DNA of 64,000 nt from Rhizobium sp. WSM4643. Lineage in GTDB: Bacteria; Pseudomonadota; Alphaproteobacteria; Rhizobiales; Rhizobiaceae. Under the pieces are notes generated by a model. That model searched no databases. It was not told the origin of the DNA and saw nothing but the letters and a program-made list of their open reading frames with translations. Each line of letters begins with the position of its first letter. Position 1 is the first letter of the stretch. A program made the position numbers and the translations under genes. Shown here piece by piece: positions 1-8,977 of this stretch. Location of the stretch: assembly GCF_025152745.1 (NCBI RefSeq), contig NZ_CP104041.1:124001-188000 (forward strand), given 5' to 3'.

Positions 1-318
1 TTCGCTGGTGATCGCCCCCATATAGAGCGTCAGCGCGATGACACCCGACGCCAGGTTCGAGAGCTCGACGCCGAGCAGCAGCGGCAGGCAGAAGAAGATC
101 CAGAAGAGCTGGATAAGCACCGGCGTGCCGCGGAAGAATTCGACATATATGCTGGAGATCGCACGAAGTGCGAGGTTGCGCGACGTCCTGAGGAGACCGA
201 CGAGAAAGCCGAGGGTGCATCCGAGCGCGATGCAGATGACCGTCAGCTTGAGCGTCATCCACAAGCCGAGCAGAAGTGCGTGTTCGAAACGCAGCAGGAT
301 GGAGAAGTCGAGCGTCAT
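1..318 (-). CDS. Polar amino-acid ABC transporter permease (HisM/GlnP type), 3' end outside window
   Basis: Inner-membrane permease of an amino-acid importer. The N-terminal 106 residues are visible and begin MTLDFSILLRFEHALLLG. They contain hydrophobic segments and the FFRGTP motif typical of the HisMQ permease family. The ATG at 318 follows a strong AGGAGG ribosome site. It lies 9 bases downstream of the stop of the sister permease at 328-993 and belongs to the same minus-strand operon (binding protein, ATPase, two permeases). The C-terminus, with the ATPase-coupling loop, lies off the left edge. The solute is unknown. Confidence 0.88.
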   Translation of the reverse strand, partial: MTLDFSILLRFEHALLLGLWMTLKLTVICIALGCTLGFLVGLLRTSRNLALRAISSIYVEFFRGTPVLIQLFWIFFCLPLLLGVELSNLASGVIALTLYMGAITSE

Positions 319-327
319 TCTGGCCTC

Positions 328-993
328 CTAGCTGACAAGGATCTGGCGGCGGCGTTCGAGCAGGCCGACGATCTGGGTTATCGGGAAGGACACGGCGAAA
401 TAGATGAGAGCGACGACCGTAAAGGTTTCGATCGGGCGGTAGGTCTCGGTGGCCAGCGTTTTGCCTTGGTACATCAGGTCCTGGATCGCCACGATCGCGA
501 CCAGCGCGCTCTGCTGGAAGATGACGATACCGTTGGTCAGAAGCACCGGGATCGACGCGCGGAATGCCGTCGGGAAGACGATGTAGAGCACCCGCTGCAG
601 CGGATTGAGACCGAGCGCGATACCGGCGTCGAGCTGTTCGCGCGGAACCGCCTGGATGGACGCCCGGTAGGCCTCGGCGTTGAACGCCATCAGATTGAGC
701 CCAAGTGCCAGGATGCCCATCGTCACCGGATCGAGGAAGACGTCGAACAGCATCGGCACGCAGTAGAATATCCAGACGATCTGAACGATGGCCGGCGTGC
801 AGCGGAAGAATTCGACGAACAGCATGAACGGCAGCCGCACGGCGCGGTAGGGGCTCATGATCAGAAGGGCGAGCGCGAAGCCGAAGACGATGCCGATGAC
901 GTTTGCCGCAGCCGTCAGTTCGAGCGAAACCCACAGCCCCTGCAGAAGCGGAGCGATGGATACTGCGTTGAAGTCGAACGTGTAGTTCACCAT
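328..993 (-). CDS. Polar amino-acid ABC transporter permease (HisM/GlnP type)
   Basis: Second inner-membrane permease of the amino-acid importer, 221 aa, the usual length for the HisMQ family. It shows a periplasmic-facing N-terminus, several hydrophobic helices, a VEFFRCTP motif matching the FFRGTP signature, and an EAA-like coupling segment around residues 115-140 (DAGIALGLNPLQ). The ATG at 993 has AGGAGGG just upstream. It sits between the ATPase gene (1018-1800) and the partial permease (1-318), so the pair should form a heterodimeric channel. The substrate cannot be read from the sequence. Confidence 0.9.
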   Translation of the reverse strand: MVNYTFDFNAVSIAPLLQGLWVSLELTAAANVIGIVFGFALALLIMSPYRAVRLPFMLFVEFFRCTPAIVQIVWIFYCVPMLFDVFLDPVTMGILALGLNLMAFNAEAYRASIQAVPREQLDAGIALGLNPLQRVLYIVFPTAFRASIPVLLTNGIVIFQQSALVAIVAIQDLMYQGKTLATETYRPIETFTVVALIYFAVSFPITQIVGLLERRRQILVS

Positions 994-1017
994 GCCCTCC
1001 TTGCCGCTTGATATGGC

Positions 1018-1800
1018 CTACTGCTTGATATGAAAGACGCGGTCGATGAATTCCTTCGTCCGCTCCTCGCGGGGGGCGCCGAGCACCTGCTCGGGAGGGC
1101 CGTCCTCGACGACCACGCCGCCAGCGCAGAAGATGACGCGCGAGGCGATGTTCTTGGCGAACCACATGTCATGCGTCACGATCATCATCGGCATGTCCTG
1201 GGCGGCGAGCTGCAGGATGACATGCTCCACCTCGCTGACGAGTTCCGGGTCCAGCGCCGAGGTGACCTCGTCGAACAGCATCAGCTTCGGGTCGAGCATC
1301 AGCGCGCGGGCGATGGCGACACGCTGCTTCTGGCCGCCGGAAAGCTGGGCCGGATAGGCATTGGATTTGGCGCCGAGGCCGAACCGCTCGAGCAGCGCCC
1401 GGGCTCGGGCCGTAGCCTTTGCCTTGGCTTCTCCACGCACCTTGCAGGGAGCGAGAACCAGATTCTGTATGACGTTCAGGTGCGGAAACAGCGTGTAGTG
1501 CTGAAAGACCATGCCGATCGAACGGCGGACATTGGTGTCGATCTGGGTCTTCCTGCCCGCGCTTTCGGAAGAAATATAGGGTTTCCCATCGAAACTGACC
1601 GACCCGCTGTCGATCTGCTCCAGCCCCATCATCACCCTCAGCAACGTGCTCTTGCCGCCGCCGCTCGGACCAATGACGACGACGCGTTCGCCGGGCTTCA
1701 TTTCGATATCGATGCCTTTCAGCACCTGTACGGCGCCGTTGCCGTAGCTTTTGTGAAGCGCCTGCATTTTCACGAGGGGAAGGCTGAAGGACGTGGTCAT
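1018..1800 (-). CDS. Amino-acid ABC transporter ATP-binding protein (GlnQ/HisP type)
   Basis: Cytoplasmic ATPase that energises the importer, 260 aa from the ATG at 1800, which has GGAGA upstream. The reading frame is open further upstream, but that part has no family similarity. Walker A is GPSGGGKST, the ABC signature LSGGQKQRVAIARAL and Walker B LMLFDEVTSALDPE, followed by the switch histidine in MMIVTHDM. The order binding protein, ATPase, permease, permease is the classic polar amino-acid layout. It lies about 60 bases downstream of the binding-protein gene, so it is probably co-transcribed with it. Confidence 0.93.
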   Translation of the reverse strand: MTTSFSLPLVKMQALHKSYGNGAVQVLKGIDIEMKPGERVVVIGPSGGGKSTLLRVMMGLEQIDSGSVSFDGKPYISSESAGRKTQIDTNVRRSIGMVFQHYTLFPHLNVIQNLVLAPCKVRGEAKAKATARARALLERFGLGAKSNAYPAQLSGGQKQRVAIARALMLDPKLMLFDEVTSALDPELVSEVEHVILQLAAQDMPMMIVTHDMWFAKNIASRVIFCAGGVVVEDGPPEQVLGAPREERTKEFIDRVFHIKQ

Positions 1801-1860
1801 GCCAATCTCCGATGATCGAAGCTGGAAGGGCCGGCGCGAACCTCGCACCGGCCGGTGAGA

Positions 1861-2700
1861 TTACTTTGCGCCCTTGAGCACGTCGTCGACCGCCTTCTTG
1901 ATCAGCTCGTCGACGTGGCCGGTCGCGACCTTCTCTTCGAGGAAGATATCGACCACCTCGACGTCAGCAGCCGAAAGATTGTGCGGCAGACCGAAAGCGA
2001 CCCCCTGCTTGGCGAGGGCCGGCGTCGGGTTGAGCGCCACTGCCCATTCCGGGTTCGACTGGGTGAAGAGCTGGTTGGTGTCGGAGGCGTCGACCAGGAT
2101 GTCGGCGCGCTTCGAGGTGACCGCCAGGCGGGTCTCGTCGTTACCGGGAAGGCGCATGACCGTGGCGTTCTTCACCGCCGCGGAAATTGCCTTGTCCTGC
2201 GCCGTGCCAGACATGACAGCGAGCGTCACGCCCGCCTTGTCGATATCGGCGACCGAAGCGGCGCCGGCTGCAATTTTCGGATTGTTTTTGTTATAGGCGA
2301 GCGAGATCTGGTACTCCATCGCCGGGATCGAGAACTGCACGGCCATGGCGCGGGCCGGCGTCCGGTTCAGCGCCAGCGACAGATCCCATTTTCCGGCCTG
2401 CAGACCGGCAACGATGTTGTCCCAGGTCGTATCGACGAATTCTGGCTTCACCTTCAGAACATCGGCAAATTCCTTGCAGAGATCAGCGAAGAAGCCGGAA
2501 TATTCTCCGGTCGCCGGATCGCGCATGACATAGGGTGGGGCAACGGCTGCGCCGCAGCGCAATACGCCCGCCTTCTGCACACCCTGCCAATATCCCTCAG
2601 CGGTCTCAGCCTGTGCGGCGGTGGCGGAAAGACCTCCGATCAGGGCGAGCACGGGCAGCGCCCGCAAGGCGGACGTTATCAACTTCGAAAGCATCGGCAT
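1861..2700 (-). CDS. Periplasmic solute-binding protein, family 3 (amino-acid type)
   Basis: Binding protein that captures the solute in the periplasm for the adjacent ABC importer. It is 279 aa with a clear Sec signal peptide (MPMLSKLITSALRALPVLAL, cleavage after AQA near residue 31). The mature part has the family-3 pattern: GVLRCGAAVAPPYVMRDPATG near the start and the FADLCKEFADVL helix. It is the first gene of the minus-strand operon and is transcribed divergently from the GntR gene at 2894. The shared promoter region carries repeated TGTCGAC-like sites, so repression by that regulator is likely. The ligand is unknown. Confidence 0.9.
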   Translation of the reverse strand: MPMLSKLITSALRALPVLALIGGLSATAAQAETAEGYWQGVQKAGVLRCGAAVAPPYVMRDPATGEYSGFFADLCKEFADVLKVKPEFVDTTWDNIVAGLQAGKWDLSLALNRTPARAMAVQFSIPAMEYQISLAYNKNNPKIAAGAASVADIDKAGVTLAVMSGTAQDKAISAAVKNATVMRLPGNDETRLAVTSKRADILVDASDTNQLFTQSNPEWAVALNPTPALAKQGVAFGLPHNLSAADVEVVDIFLEEKVATGHVDELIKKAVDDVLKGAK

Positions 2701-2766
2701 TCCTCTTTTGCTGTGCGCGAAGCGCGCGGTTCCACTCGTCGGCTGTCGCCGTTTCTGTTATTTTCT

Positions 2767-2814
2767 TGTCGGCTTCGTGTCGACTGAGAAAGATATGTCA
2801 ACAGCGTGTCGACA
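2767..2814. promoter_or_regulatory. Four TGTCRACW-like repeats between binding-protein and gntR genes (candidate operator)
   Basis: The divergent intergenic region holds TGTCGGCT (2767), TGTCGACT (2778), TGTCAACA (2796) and TGTCGACA (2807). They form two pairs, each with 11-bp spacing, about one helical turn, and the pairs are 18 bp apart. TGTCGACA is itself a perfect palindrome. The position between the importer operon and a GntR regulator makes this the likely binding region of that regulator. The role is inferred. Confidence 0.5.
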
Positions 2815-2893
2815 AAGTCAAGCGGAAAAATTACATTGCCGACACGCGGCTTTTCTGGCCCAATGGGACCCGCGTCGAGAGAAAGGGACCTAA

Positions 2894-3613
2894 GTGTCTG
2901 ATGAATCGGAAGTGAAACGAATCCGCGGGACCGGCTGGAAAAGCGTCTACGAGACGCTCCGCAACGAGATCCTGTCGCTCGCTCTACCGCCCGGTCAGCT
3001 TCTCGATGAGATGACGCTTGCCGAACGCTTCGACATGTCGCGCTCGCCGGTGCGCGAAGCCCTGATCCGGCTCGGCGCCGACGAGTTGGTCGTCACGCTC
3101 TCGAACCGGAGCACGATCGTAGCGCCGATCGAAGTGGCGACGTTTCCCAAATATGTGGAGGCGCTCGACATCGCGCAGCGGATGAATACGCGGCTTGCCG
3201 CCGCGCTCAGAACCGAGGCTGACCTGAAGATCATCGCCAAGCGGCTGAAGTCGTTCGAGGCGGCGGTCAAAACAGGCAATCACCTGGCGATGTCGGAAGC
3301 CAACAAGGAATTCCACATGGCAATCGCCCATGCCGGAAAAAACCAGTACCTGGCCTCGTTCTACGAGAAGCTGCTGTCGCAGGGGCAGCGCATGCTCCAT
3401 CTGCATTTCGAATATCTGGAGCGAACGCACGAGGGCTATCTGCTGACCGACGAGCACACGCTCATGCTCAATGCGGTCAGGGACAAGAACGTGGAACTCG
3501 CCGACGAACTCGCCCACGCCCATACGCGCCAGTTCCAGGACAATTTCATCAACTTCATGCGCGAGAACTATACGACGGATGTCGCGTTAGGCCCGCTGCG
3601 GGCTGCGGAGTAA
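2894..3613 (+). CDS. GntR-family transcriptional regulator, FCD (FadR) type
   Basis: DNA-binding regulator, 239 aa. The N-terminal winged helix contains LPPGQLLDEMTLAERFDMSRSP followed by VREALIRL, the standard GntR signature. The C-terminal all-helical FCD ligand-binding domain includes metal-ligand-type histidines (NKEFHMAIAHAG, DEHTLMLNA, ELAHAHTRQF). It starts at a GTG with AAAGGGA upstream. It is divergent from the amino-acid importer operon and 4 bases upstream of the ProC-like gene. It probably controls both, with the ligand being the imported compound or a metabolite of it. Confidence 0.9.
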   Translation: MSDESEVKRIRGTGWKSVYETLRNEILSLALPPGQLLDEMTLAERFDMSRSPVREALIRLGADELVVTLSNRSTIVAPIEVATFPKYVEALDIAQRMNTRLAAALRTEADLKIIAKRLKSFEAAVKTGNHLAMSEANKEFHMAIAHAGKNQYLASFYEKLLSQGQRMLHLHFEYLERTHEGYLLTDEHTLMLNAVRDKNVELADELAHAHTRQFQDNFINFMRENYTTDVALGPLRAAE

Positions 3614-3617
3614 TCAA

Positions 3618-4400
3618 ATGAAAATAGACAGTATCGGCTTCGTCGGAACCGGCGCAATTACCGAGGCCATGGTTCGCGGCCTTCTGGCCGAACCGGCCTA
3701 TGTCTCCGAGATTCACCTATCTCCACGAAGCGCTCACATCGCCGCGACACTGGCCGACGAATTTGCCGCTGCCAGGATTGCCAAGGACAACCAGGACGTC
3801 GTCGAGCGCAGCAACATGGTGTTCCTGGCAATAAGGCCGCAGGTCGCTGAGGAGGTCGTGCGCGCGCTATCGTTCAAGAACGGCCAAATGGTCATCAGCC
3901 TGATTGCGGCGACGGAGCGCCAAGCACTCTCCGAATGGATCGGCGCCGACGTGCATCTGGTGCAGGCGATCCCCCTGCCCTTCGTCGCAGGCCGGCAAGG
4001 CGTCACCGCCGTCTATCCGCCTGATACCACTGTCGCAGCGCTTTTCGATACGCTCGGAACGGCTGTCCAATGCCAGTCGAGGAAGGAATATGATCTTCTC
4101 GCGGCAGCGAGCTCCATGATGTCGACCTATTTCGGCATCATGGAGCAGGTTGCCGTCTGGCTGGAAAGAAGCGGCCTCGAAAAGGCGAAGGCACAGGCCT
4201 ACATTGCCCCGCTCTTTGCAAGCCTCGCGCAGAAAGCGAACCGCCCCGGCAACGAACCGTTCAGCGTGCTGAGCCGCGAATTCGCGACCAAAGGCGGACT
4301 GAACGAGCAGGTTCTTTCAGATTTCGAGAAGAAAGGCGGCGTTGCCGCGCTGGCCGCTGCACTCGATGGCGTGCTTGCCCGGATCGAGGGCAGGAACTAA
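3618..4400 (+). CDS. Pyrroline-5-carboxylate reductase-like NAD(P)-binding protein
   Basis: Predicted NAD(P)-dependent oxidoreductase of the ProC family, 260 aa, close to the usual length. The Rossmann motif is at the start (GFVGTGAITEAMVRGLL), followed by an IRPQVAEEV segment like the ProC KPQ region. The C-terminal helical domain resembles ProC dimerisation domains but carries fewer of the conserved Ser/Thr residues, so the true substrate may be another cyclic imine or imino acid. It follows the GntR gene by 4 bases and is likely co-transcribed with it. It may process the amino acid brought in by the divergent importer (inference). Confidence 0.75.
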   Translation: MKIDSIGFVGTGAITEAMVRGLLAEPAYVSEIHLSPRSAHIAATLADEFAAARIAKDNQDVVERSNMVFLAIRPQVAEEVVRALSFKNGQMVISLIAATERQALSEWIGADVHLVQAIPLPFVAGRQGVTAVYPPDTTVAALFDTLGTAVQCQSRKEYDLLAAASSMMSTYFGIMEQVAVWLERSGLEKAKAQAYIAPLFASLAQKANRPGNEPFSVLSREFATKGGLNEQVLSDFEKKGGVAALAAALDGVLARIEGRN

Positions 4401-4401
4401 A

Positions 4402-4501
4402 GCATGTCGCGCAAAAGTGTGCAGCGGTTTTGCGATAACGACATGCGTAAACAAAGACCTAAAGCGCGAGGAGCGAATCTGAAAGATCGCGACGCGCTTT
4501 A
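4402..4501. repeat. Rhizobial intergenic palindromic repeat (RIME-like), two hairpins
   Basis: The 98-base gap between two convergent genes is almost entirely a two-hairpin element. The first arm pair is GCATGTCG (4402) and CGACATGC (4439), with inner GCAAAA/TTTTGC pairing. The second is TAAAGCGCG (4460) and CGCGCTTTA (4493), which also supplies the stop codon of the downstream minus-strand gene. The sequence type is familiar as a dispersed rhizobial intergenic element; it may also act as a bidirectional terminator. Confidence 0.75.
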
Positions 4502-5047
4502 GAAAGTCGGCGGCGTACAGGCGCTGATGACCTCGCAGGGCACCGGTCCGACGCAGCGGAAGCGGTGCGGGCGTCGGCTTTCGAAATAGTAGGCATCGCC
4601 CGCGCCAAGGATACGCCGCTCGTCATCGACCGTCACCTCGAGCCTTCCCGAGAGCACGATCCCGCCCTCCTCCCCCTCGTGAACAAGGGGAACCTTTCCG
4701 GTGTCGGCGCCCGGCTGGTAGCATTCCTTGAGAATTTGCAGGCTGCGCCCGAACAGGTTTTCCCCGACCTGCCTGTAGGAGATGGCGCCCTTGCCGATCT
4801 CCACCAGCTCCTCGGCCGCATAGAAGGCCTTCCTGGGACGCTCGGGCTCGAAGGCGAAGAACTCCGCCAGACCGATGGGGATGCCGTCCAGGATTCGCTT
4901 CAAGGCCCCGACCGACGGGTTGGAGGCGTTCGATTCAATTAGCGAGATCGTCGAATTGGGCACGCCGGTGCGCTTGGCGAGCTCACGCTGGGAAAGCTTA
5001 TGGGCGATGCGGAGATGGCGAAGGCGGCTGCCGATGTCGACTGACAT
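4499..5047 (-). CDS. XRE-family regulator with C-terminal cupin domain (PuuR-like)
   Basis: Cytoplasmic regulator, 182 aa, the typical size of HTH-cupin fusions. Residues about 6-60 are an XRE helix-turn-helix (LRHLRIAHKLSQRELAKRTG, then STISLIES). Residues about 105-178 form a cupin with the motif HEGEEGGIVLSGRLEVTVDD and a distal PHRFRCVG. Relatives such as PuuR sense amines or amino acids. It is divergent from the aminotransferase at 5191, with 143 bases between them, so it probably controls that gene and itself. The ligand is unknown. Confidence 0.88.
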   Translation of the reverse strand: MSVDIGSRLRHLRIAHKLSQRELAKRTGVPNSTISLIESNASNPSVGALKRILDGIPIGLAEFFAFEPERPRKAFYAAEELVEIGKGAISYRQVGENLFGRSLQILKECYQPGADTGKVPLVHEGEEGGIVLSGRLEVTVDDERRILGAGDAYYFESRRPHRFRCVGPVPCEVISACTPPTF

Positions 5048-5190
5048 GATACGGTTCGTTTGCGTTGTCCAGAATAGCCAAAAATATACCTTTGCATCTG
5101 TTTAATTTCAATAGCTTGTACCGACAAAGAAAAGGACTTGTTTGAAAGGGAGAAATTGCCATTCTCGGCGCCACCCCAAAGGAGGCCAGG

Positions 5191-6525
5191 ATGGACCAGC
5201 TCAGCAAGACGAACGCGCCCGTACTCGAAAATTTCTGGATGCCGTTCACCGCGAACCGGCAGTTCAAGGCGACGCCGCGCCTTCTGGCAGCCGCGGAGGG
5301 AATGTACTACACCGACGTCGATGGACATCAGGTGCTTGATGGCACGGCCGGCCTCTGGTGCTGCAATGCCGGCCACGGCCGCAGGAAGATCGCCCATGCC
5401 GTCGAGCGACAGCTTGCAACCCTGGACTTTGCGCCGACCTTCCAGATGGGGCATCCGATCGCCTTCGACTTCGCTGCGAAATTGGCTGCGATCGCGCCGG
5501 GCGGTCCTGACGCCAAGCTCGACAGGATCTTCTTCACCGGCTCGGGCTCGGAATCGGTCGATACGGCGCTCAAGATCGCCATCGCCTATCAGCGGGCGAT
5601 CGGCCAAGGCACCCGCACGCGGATCATCGGGCGCGAGAAGGGATATCATGGCGTCGGGTTCGGCGGCATTTCCGTCGGCGGTCTCGTCAACAACAGGCGG
5701 GTCTTCCCGCAAATACCAGCCGACCACATGCGCCACACGCTCGACGTCGAGCGCAATGCGTTTTCAAAGGGCCTTCCCCAACACGGCGTCGAACTGGCTG
5801 GCGACCTCGAGCGCCTGGTGCAACTGCACGGCGCCGAAACAATCGCCGCGGTTATCGTCGAGCCGATGTCGGGATCGGCCGGCGTGGTCCTGCCGCCGAA
5901 AGGCTATTTGGAGAAACTGCGGGCAACCGCCGACAAGCACGGCATTCTGCTGATCTTCGACGAGGTCATCACCGGCTTCGGGCGTCTCGGTACTCCTTTT
6001 GCGACCGATTATTTCGGCGTCGTCCCCGACCTGATCACTACGGCAAAAGGCATCACCAACGGCGCGATCCCGATGGGCGCGGTCTTTGCCAGCCGGAAGG
6101 TCTATGACGGCCTGATGGTCGGACCGGAAAACGCGATTGAACTCTTCCATGGCTACACCTATTCCGGCCATCCGGTCGCCTGCGCCGCCGGGCTCGCTAC
6201 GCTGGAGATCTACGAGGAAGAAGGCCTGTTGACCCGCGCGGCCGATTTGGCCGAGGATTGGCAGGAGGCGCTCCATTCGCTGAAAGGCCTGCCTCATGTC
6301 GTCGACATCCGCAATCTCGGACTGGTCGGCGCTGTCGAACTGGCTCCTCGTGACGGCGCGCCGGGGACCCGCGCCTACGAAATCTTCGTTGACTGCTTCA
6401 ACAAGGGCCTGCTGATCCGGGTGACCGGCGACATTATCGCCCTCTCCCCGCCGCTCATTATCGAGAAAACCCAGATCGACACGATCGTTTCGATCCTCGG
6501 CGATGCTCTGAAGCGCGCGGTATAG
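5191..6525 (+). CDS. Class-III aminotransferase, beta-alanine (omega-amino acid):pyruvate type
   Basis: PLP-dependent transaminase, 444 aa. It is strongly reminiscent of omega-amino-acid:pyruvate transaminases: HWMP-like start (FWMPFTANRQF), the GSGSESVDTALKIA cofactor phosphate loop, the PLP-pyridine aspartate in IFDEVITGFGRLG, and the Schiff-base lysine in TTAKGITNGAIPMGAVF. A GGAGG-like site (AAAGGAGGCC) precedes the ATG. It probably transfers the terminal amino group of beta-alanine or a related omega-amine to pyruvate, giving alanine, which the downstream DadA/DadX module can use. It is likely controlled by the divergent XRE-cupin regulator. Confidence 0.9.
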   Translation: MDQLSKTNAPVLENFWMPFTANRQFKATPRLLAAAEGMYYTDVDGHQVLDGTAGLWCCNAGHGRRKIAHAVERQLATLDFAPTFQMGHPIAFDFAAKLAAIAPGGPDAKLDRIFFTGSGSESVDTALKIAIAYQRAIGQGTRTRIIGREKGYHGVGFGGISVGGLVNNRRVFPQIPADHMRHTLDVERNAFSKGLPQHGVELAGDLERLVQLHGAETIAAVIVEPMSGSAGVVLPPKGYLEKLRATADKHGILLIFDEVITGFGRLGTPFATDYFGVVPDLITTAKGITNGAIPMGAVFASRKVYDGLMVGPENAIELFHGYTYSGHPVACAAGLATLEIYEEEGLLTRAADLAEDWQEALHSLKGLPHVVDIRNLGLVGAVELAPRDGAPGTRAYEIFVDCFNKGLLIRVTGDIIALSPPLIIEKTQIDTIVSILGDALKRAV

Positions 6526-6535
6526 CGAGTGCAGC

Positions 6536-6576
6536 TTCCGTCGGCGATCGGATGTCTGGTCCATCGCCCGACGGAA
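6536..6576. terminator. Hairpin between convergent aminotransferase and araC genes
   Basis: TTCCGTCGG (6536-6544) pairs with CCGACGGAA (6568-6576), extended by GAT/ATC. It lies 10 bases after the aminotransferase stop and 24 bases after the convergent AraC-type gene ends. There is no clear T run, so it may be a transcript-stabilising hairpin and not an intrinsic terminator. Confidence 0.45.
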
Positions 6577-6600
6577 CCACCCGGCGCAGCGAGATGGAGC

Positions 6601-7623
6601 TCAGCGCTTCGAGGTCTGTGACGGCAGTAGGCCGAAACGCTTCCTGTATTCGGCCGCAAATCGCCCCGGATGCGTAAAGCCCCATCTCAGCGCGACTTCG
6701 GCGATGGCCTGTCTCGCGTCGGATTCGAGCAAATCGCGATGGGCGGCAGCCATCCGAAGGTCCTGCAGGTAGGACATCGGGGTCGTCTCCCTGAACTGCC
6801 GGAAGCCCTGTTGCAAGGTCCGAACGCTGACCTTGGCTGCCATCGCAATGTCGTTGAGCGAAATCGGCTCGGCGATGTGTTCCTGCATGAAGTCGATGGC
6901 CCATTTCACATGGCGCGGAGCCGGCCCAGGAGCAGGAAGCGCAAGCTCGTTGGAATAACGATTGGGGCAGGATTCCAGAAGCAGATAGATCGCCGCGTCA
7001 CAGAGTAGGCTGGCGGCCAACGGGGCCCGTTGCAGCGGTCCGTTGCCGCTGAGACCGCGATGCAGGCTCGAAACAATTTGCTGCAATACAAGCCCCGGGC
7101 CGCTCGCCAGATCGATGTGCGGATGAAAATCGATGTCGCCGCTGATCGTTCTCTCAAACATATGCGTGAGGTGACTGACGATCTTCGCCTGATCGACGAA
7201 CAGGCCGAAATGACGGCGCGGCCCAAACAGGCGGGCACCGGCGGCGCGACCTGCCTCCAGAATGGTACCACGGGCTGGAACCGAATAGATTTGCTCCCGC
7301 ATGCCCTCGAAAGACGCGGTTCCTTCCACCGGCAGGAAAACGATCATCCTGTCGCTGGGCGCCTCCCGCCTGATCAGGATTGTGCCTTCGTAGGTGCAGT
7401 CGGCTACCGTTACCTCTTCTCCCACGGAGACGAAATTGCAGTCGTATGCAATCGGCATATTGCCTTCCGCCGCAACCTTGATCGGGGAGTTTGGCGTCGA
7501 CAATATTTCCGACAGCTCATCTGGGTCCGTTCCGCTATGCGCCGTTTCGCGAAACAACATGCTCTGCACCGCCAGCTGTCGGGCGAGGCTGCCATCGTTA
7601 TGTATATGAGAACTAACGGACAT
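6601..7623 (-). CDS. AraC-family transcriptional regulator
   Basis: DNA-binding regulator, 340 aa from the ATG at 7623, which has a GAGG site. The frame also opens at an upstream TTG at 7665, which is less likely. The C-terminal 100 residues hold the double HTH of AraC proteins (WAIDFMQEHIAEPISLNDIA, then VSVRTLQQGFRQF and VALRWGFTHPGRFAAEYRKRFG). The N-terminal part resembles the AraC-binding-like domain of EutR/FeaR-type activators. It is convergent with the aminotransferase and upstream of no obvious partner, so its target is unclear; the flanking amino-acid genes are candidates. Confidence 0.88.
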   Translation of the reverse strand: MSVSSHIHNDGSLARQLAVQSMLFRETAHSGTDPDELSEILSTPNSPIKVAAEGNMPIAYDCNFVSVGEEVTVADCTYEGTILIRREAPSDRMIVFLPVEGTASFEGMREQIYSVPARGTILEAGRAAGARLFGPRRHFGLFVDQAKIVSHLTHMFERTISGDIDFHPHIDLASGPGLVLQQIVSSLHRGLSGNGPLQRAPLAASLLCDAAIYLLLESCPNRYSNELALPAPGPAPRHVKWAIDFMQEHIAEPISLNDIAMAAKVSVRTLQQGFRQFRETTPMSYLQDLRMAAAHRDLLESDARQAIAEVALRWGFTHPGRFAAEYRKRFGLLPSQTSKR

Positions 7624-7697
7624 TCGTGACCTCGAAAGACGATGTATGATAATGGATTTGCGCAATCATGTTCATCTCTTGCGTTGCGAGGGTAGTT

Positions 7698-8948
7698 TCA
7701 GCCGTAGCGGCTGATTGCGAGATCCGTAACATCGATTTCCGGCTGTCCGCCGCTGACGAGATCGCTGATGAGCCTGGCCGAACCGGTGCTCATGGTCCAG
7801 CCGAGCGTGCCGTGACCGGTATTGAGAAAGAGACCGGCGACCTTGGTCGCACCGATGACCGGCGTGCCATCGGGCGTCATCGGCCGCAGGCCCGACCAGA
7901 AGGAGGCCCTGGAAATATCGCCGCCGGGGAAGAGATCGGTGACCGAATGTTCCAGCGTGCTGCGGCGGGCCAGGCCGAGATCATTGGTATAGCCTGATAT
8001 TTCAGCCATGCCGCCGACCCGGATTCGGTCGCCGAGCCGGGTGATCGCGATCTTGTAGGTCTCGTCCATGACGGTCGATTCCGGCGCGCGTGACGCATCG
8101 GTGATCGGGATGGTGAGCGAATAGCCCTTGACAGGATAGACCGGCAGCCGGATGCCGAGCGGCTTGAGCAGCAGCGGCGAATAGCTGCCGAGCGCGACCA
8201 CCACCGCCTCCGCGCTCATTCGCTCACGATCGGTGATGATCCCACGCACGCGGCCGGCCTCGACATCCAGCGCCTTGATCGTCGTCCCGTAAGCGAAACG
8301 GACGCCGAGCGCCTCGGCTTTGGCTGCCAGCGCATTGGTGAACTTGAAGCAATCGCCGGTTTCGTCCTTCGGCGTCAACAGACCGCCGACAATCTTGTCG
8401 CGCACATGCTTCAGTGCTGGTTCGAAGCGGATGCAGCCGTCCCGGTCCAGCACCTCATAGGGAATGCCGTCGGCAGCCAGCGCCTTGACATCCTTTGGCG
8501 AGGCATCGAGCTGCTGCTCAGTGCGGAACAGCTGCAGGGTGCCCTGCATGCGTTCGTCATAGGCAATGCCGGTCTCGGCGCGAAGATCGGCCAGTGCGAT
8601 GCGGCTGTAATCTGCAAGGCGCAGCATGCGGCTCTTGTTAATCGCGTAGCGCTCGGACGTGCAGTTCGACAGCATCCTGGCCATCCAGGAGAGCATGGCC
8701 ATGTCGAGTTTCGGGCGCAGGATGAGCGGCGCGTGCTTCATGAACAGCCATTTCATGGCCTTCATGGGAATGCCGGGCGCGGCCCATGGCGAGCAATAGC
8801 CGAAGGAGACTTCGCCGGCATTGGCAAAGCTCGTCTCCAGCGCCGGACCCGGCTGCCGGTCGACGACCGTGACCTCATGGCCTGATTTGGCCAGCTGATA
8901 AGCGGATGTGACGCCGACGATGCCGGCTCCTAGAACGATGACCTTCAT
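7698..8948 (-). CDS. dadA: D-amino acid dehydrogenase, DadA
   Basis: FAD enzyme that oxidatively deaminates D-amino acids such as D-alanine to the 2-keto acid, passing electrons to the respiratory chain at the inner membrane. It is 416 aa, the family length. The dinucleotide-binding motif is at the start ([21 protein letters not shown]), followed by the DadA-typical [15 protein letters not shown] segment and a C-terminal [15 protein letters not shown]. It lies 29 bases downstream of the alanine racemase gene, forming a dadX-dadA operon for alanine use. Confidence 0.95.
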   Translation of the reverse strand: MKVIVLGAGIVGVTSAYQLAKSGHEVTVVDRQPGPALETSFANAGEVSFGYCSPWAAPGIPMKAMKWLFMKHAPLILRPKLDMAMLSWMARMLSNCTSERYAINKSRMLRLADYSRIALADLRAETGIAYDERMQGTLQLFRTEQQLDASPKDVKALAADGIPYEVLDRDGCIRFEPALKHVRDKIVGGLLTPKDETGDCFKFTNALAAKAEALGVRFAYGTTIKALDVEAGRVRGIITDRERMSAEAVVVALGSYSPLLLKPLGIRLPVYPVKGYSLTIPITDASRAPESTVMDETYKIAITRLGDRIRVGGMAEISGYTNDLGLARRSTLEHSVTDLFPGGDISRASFWSGLRPMTPDGTPVIGATKVAGLFLNTGHGTLGWTMSTGSARLISDLVSGGQPEIDVTDLAISRYG

Positions 8949-8977
8949 GATGTTCCCAATGATGGAGCCGCCGGCTC

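Noticed and set aside
1030..1815. Long plus-strand open frame opposite the ABC ATPase gene
   Set aside because: Mirror of the high-GC coding frame with no domain; the minus-strand ATPase has all motifs. The same applies to the many other long antisense frames.
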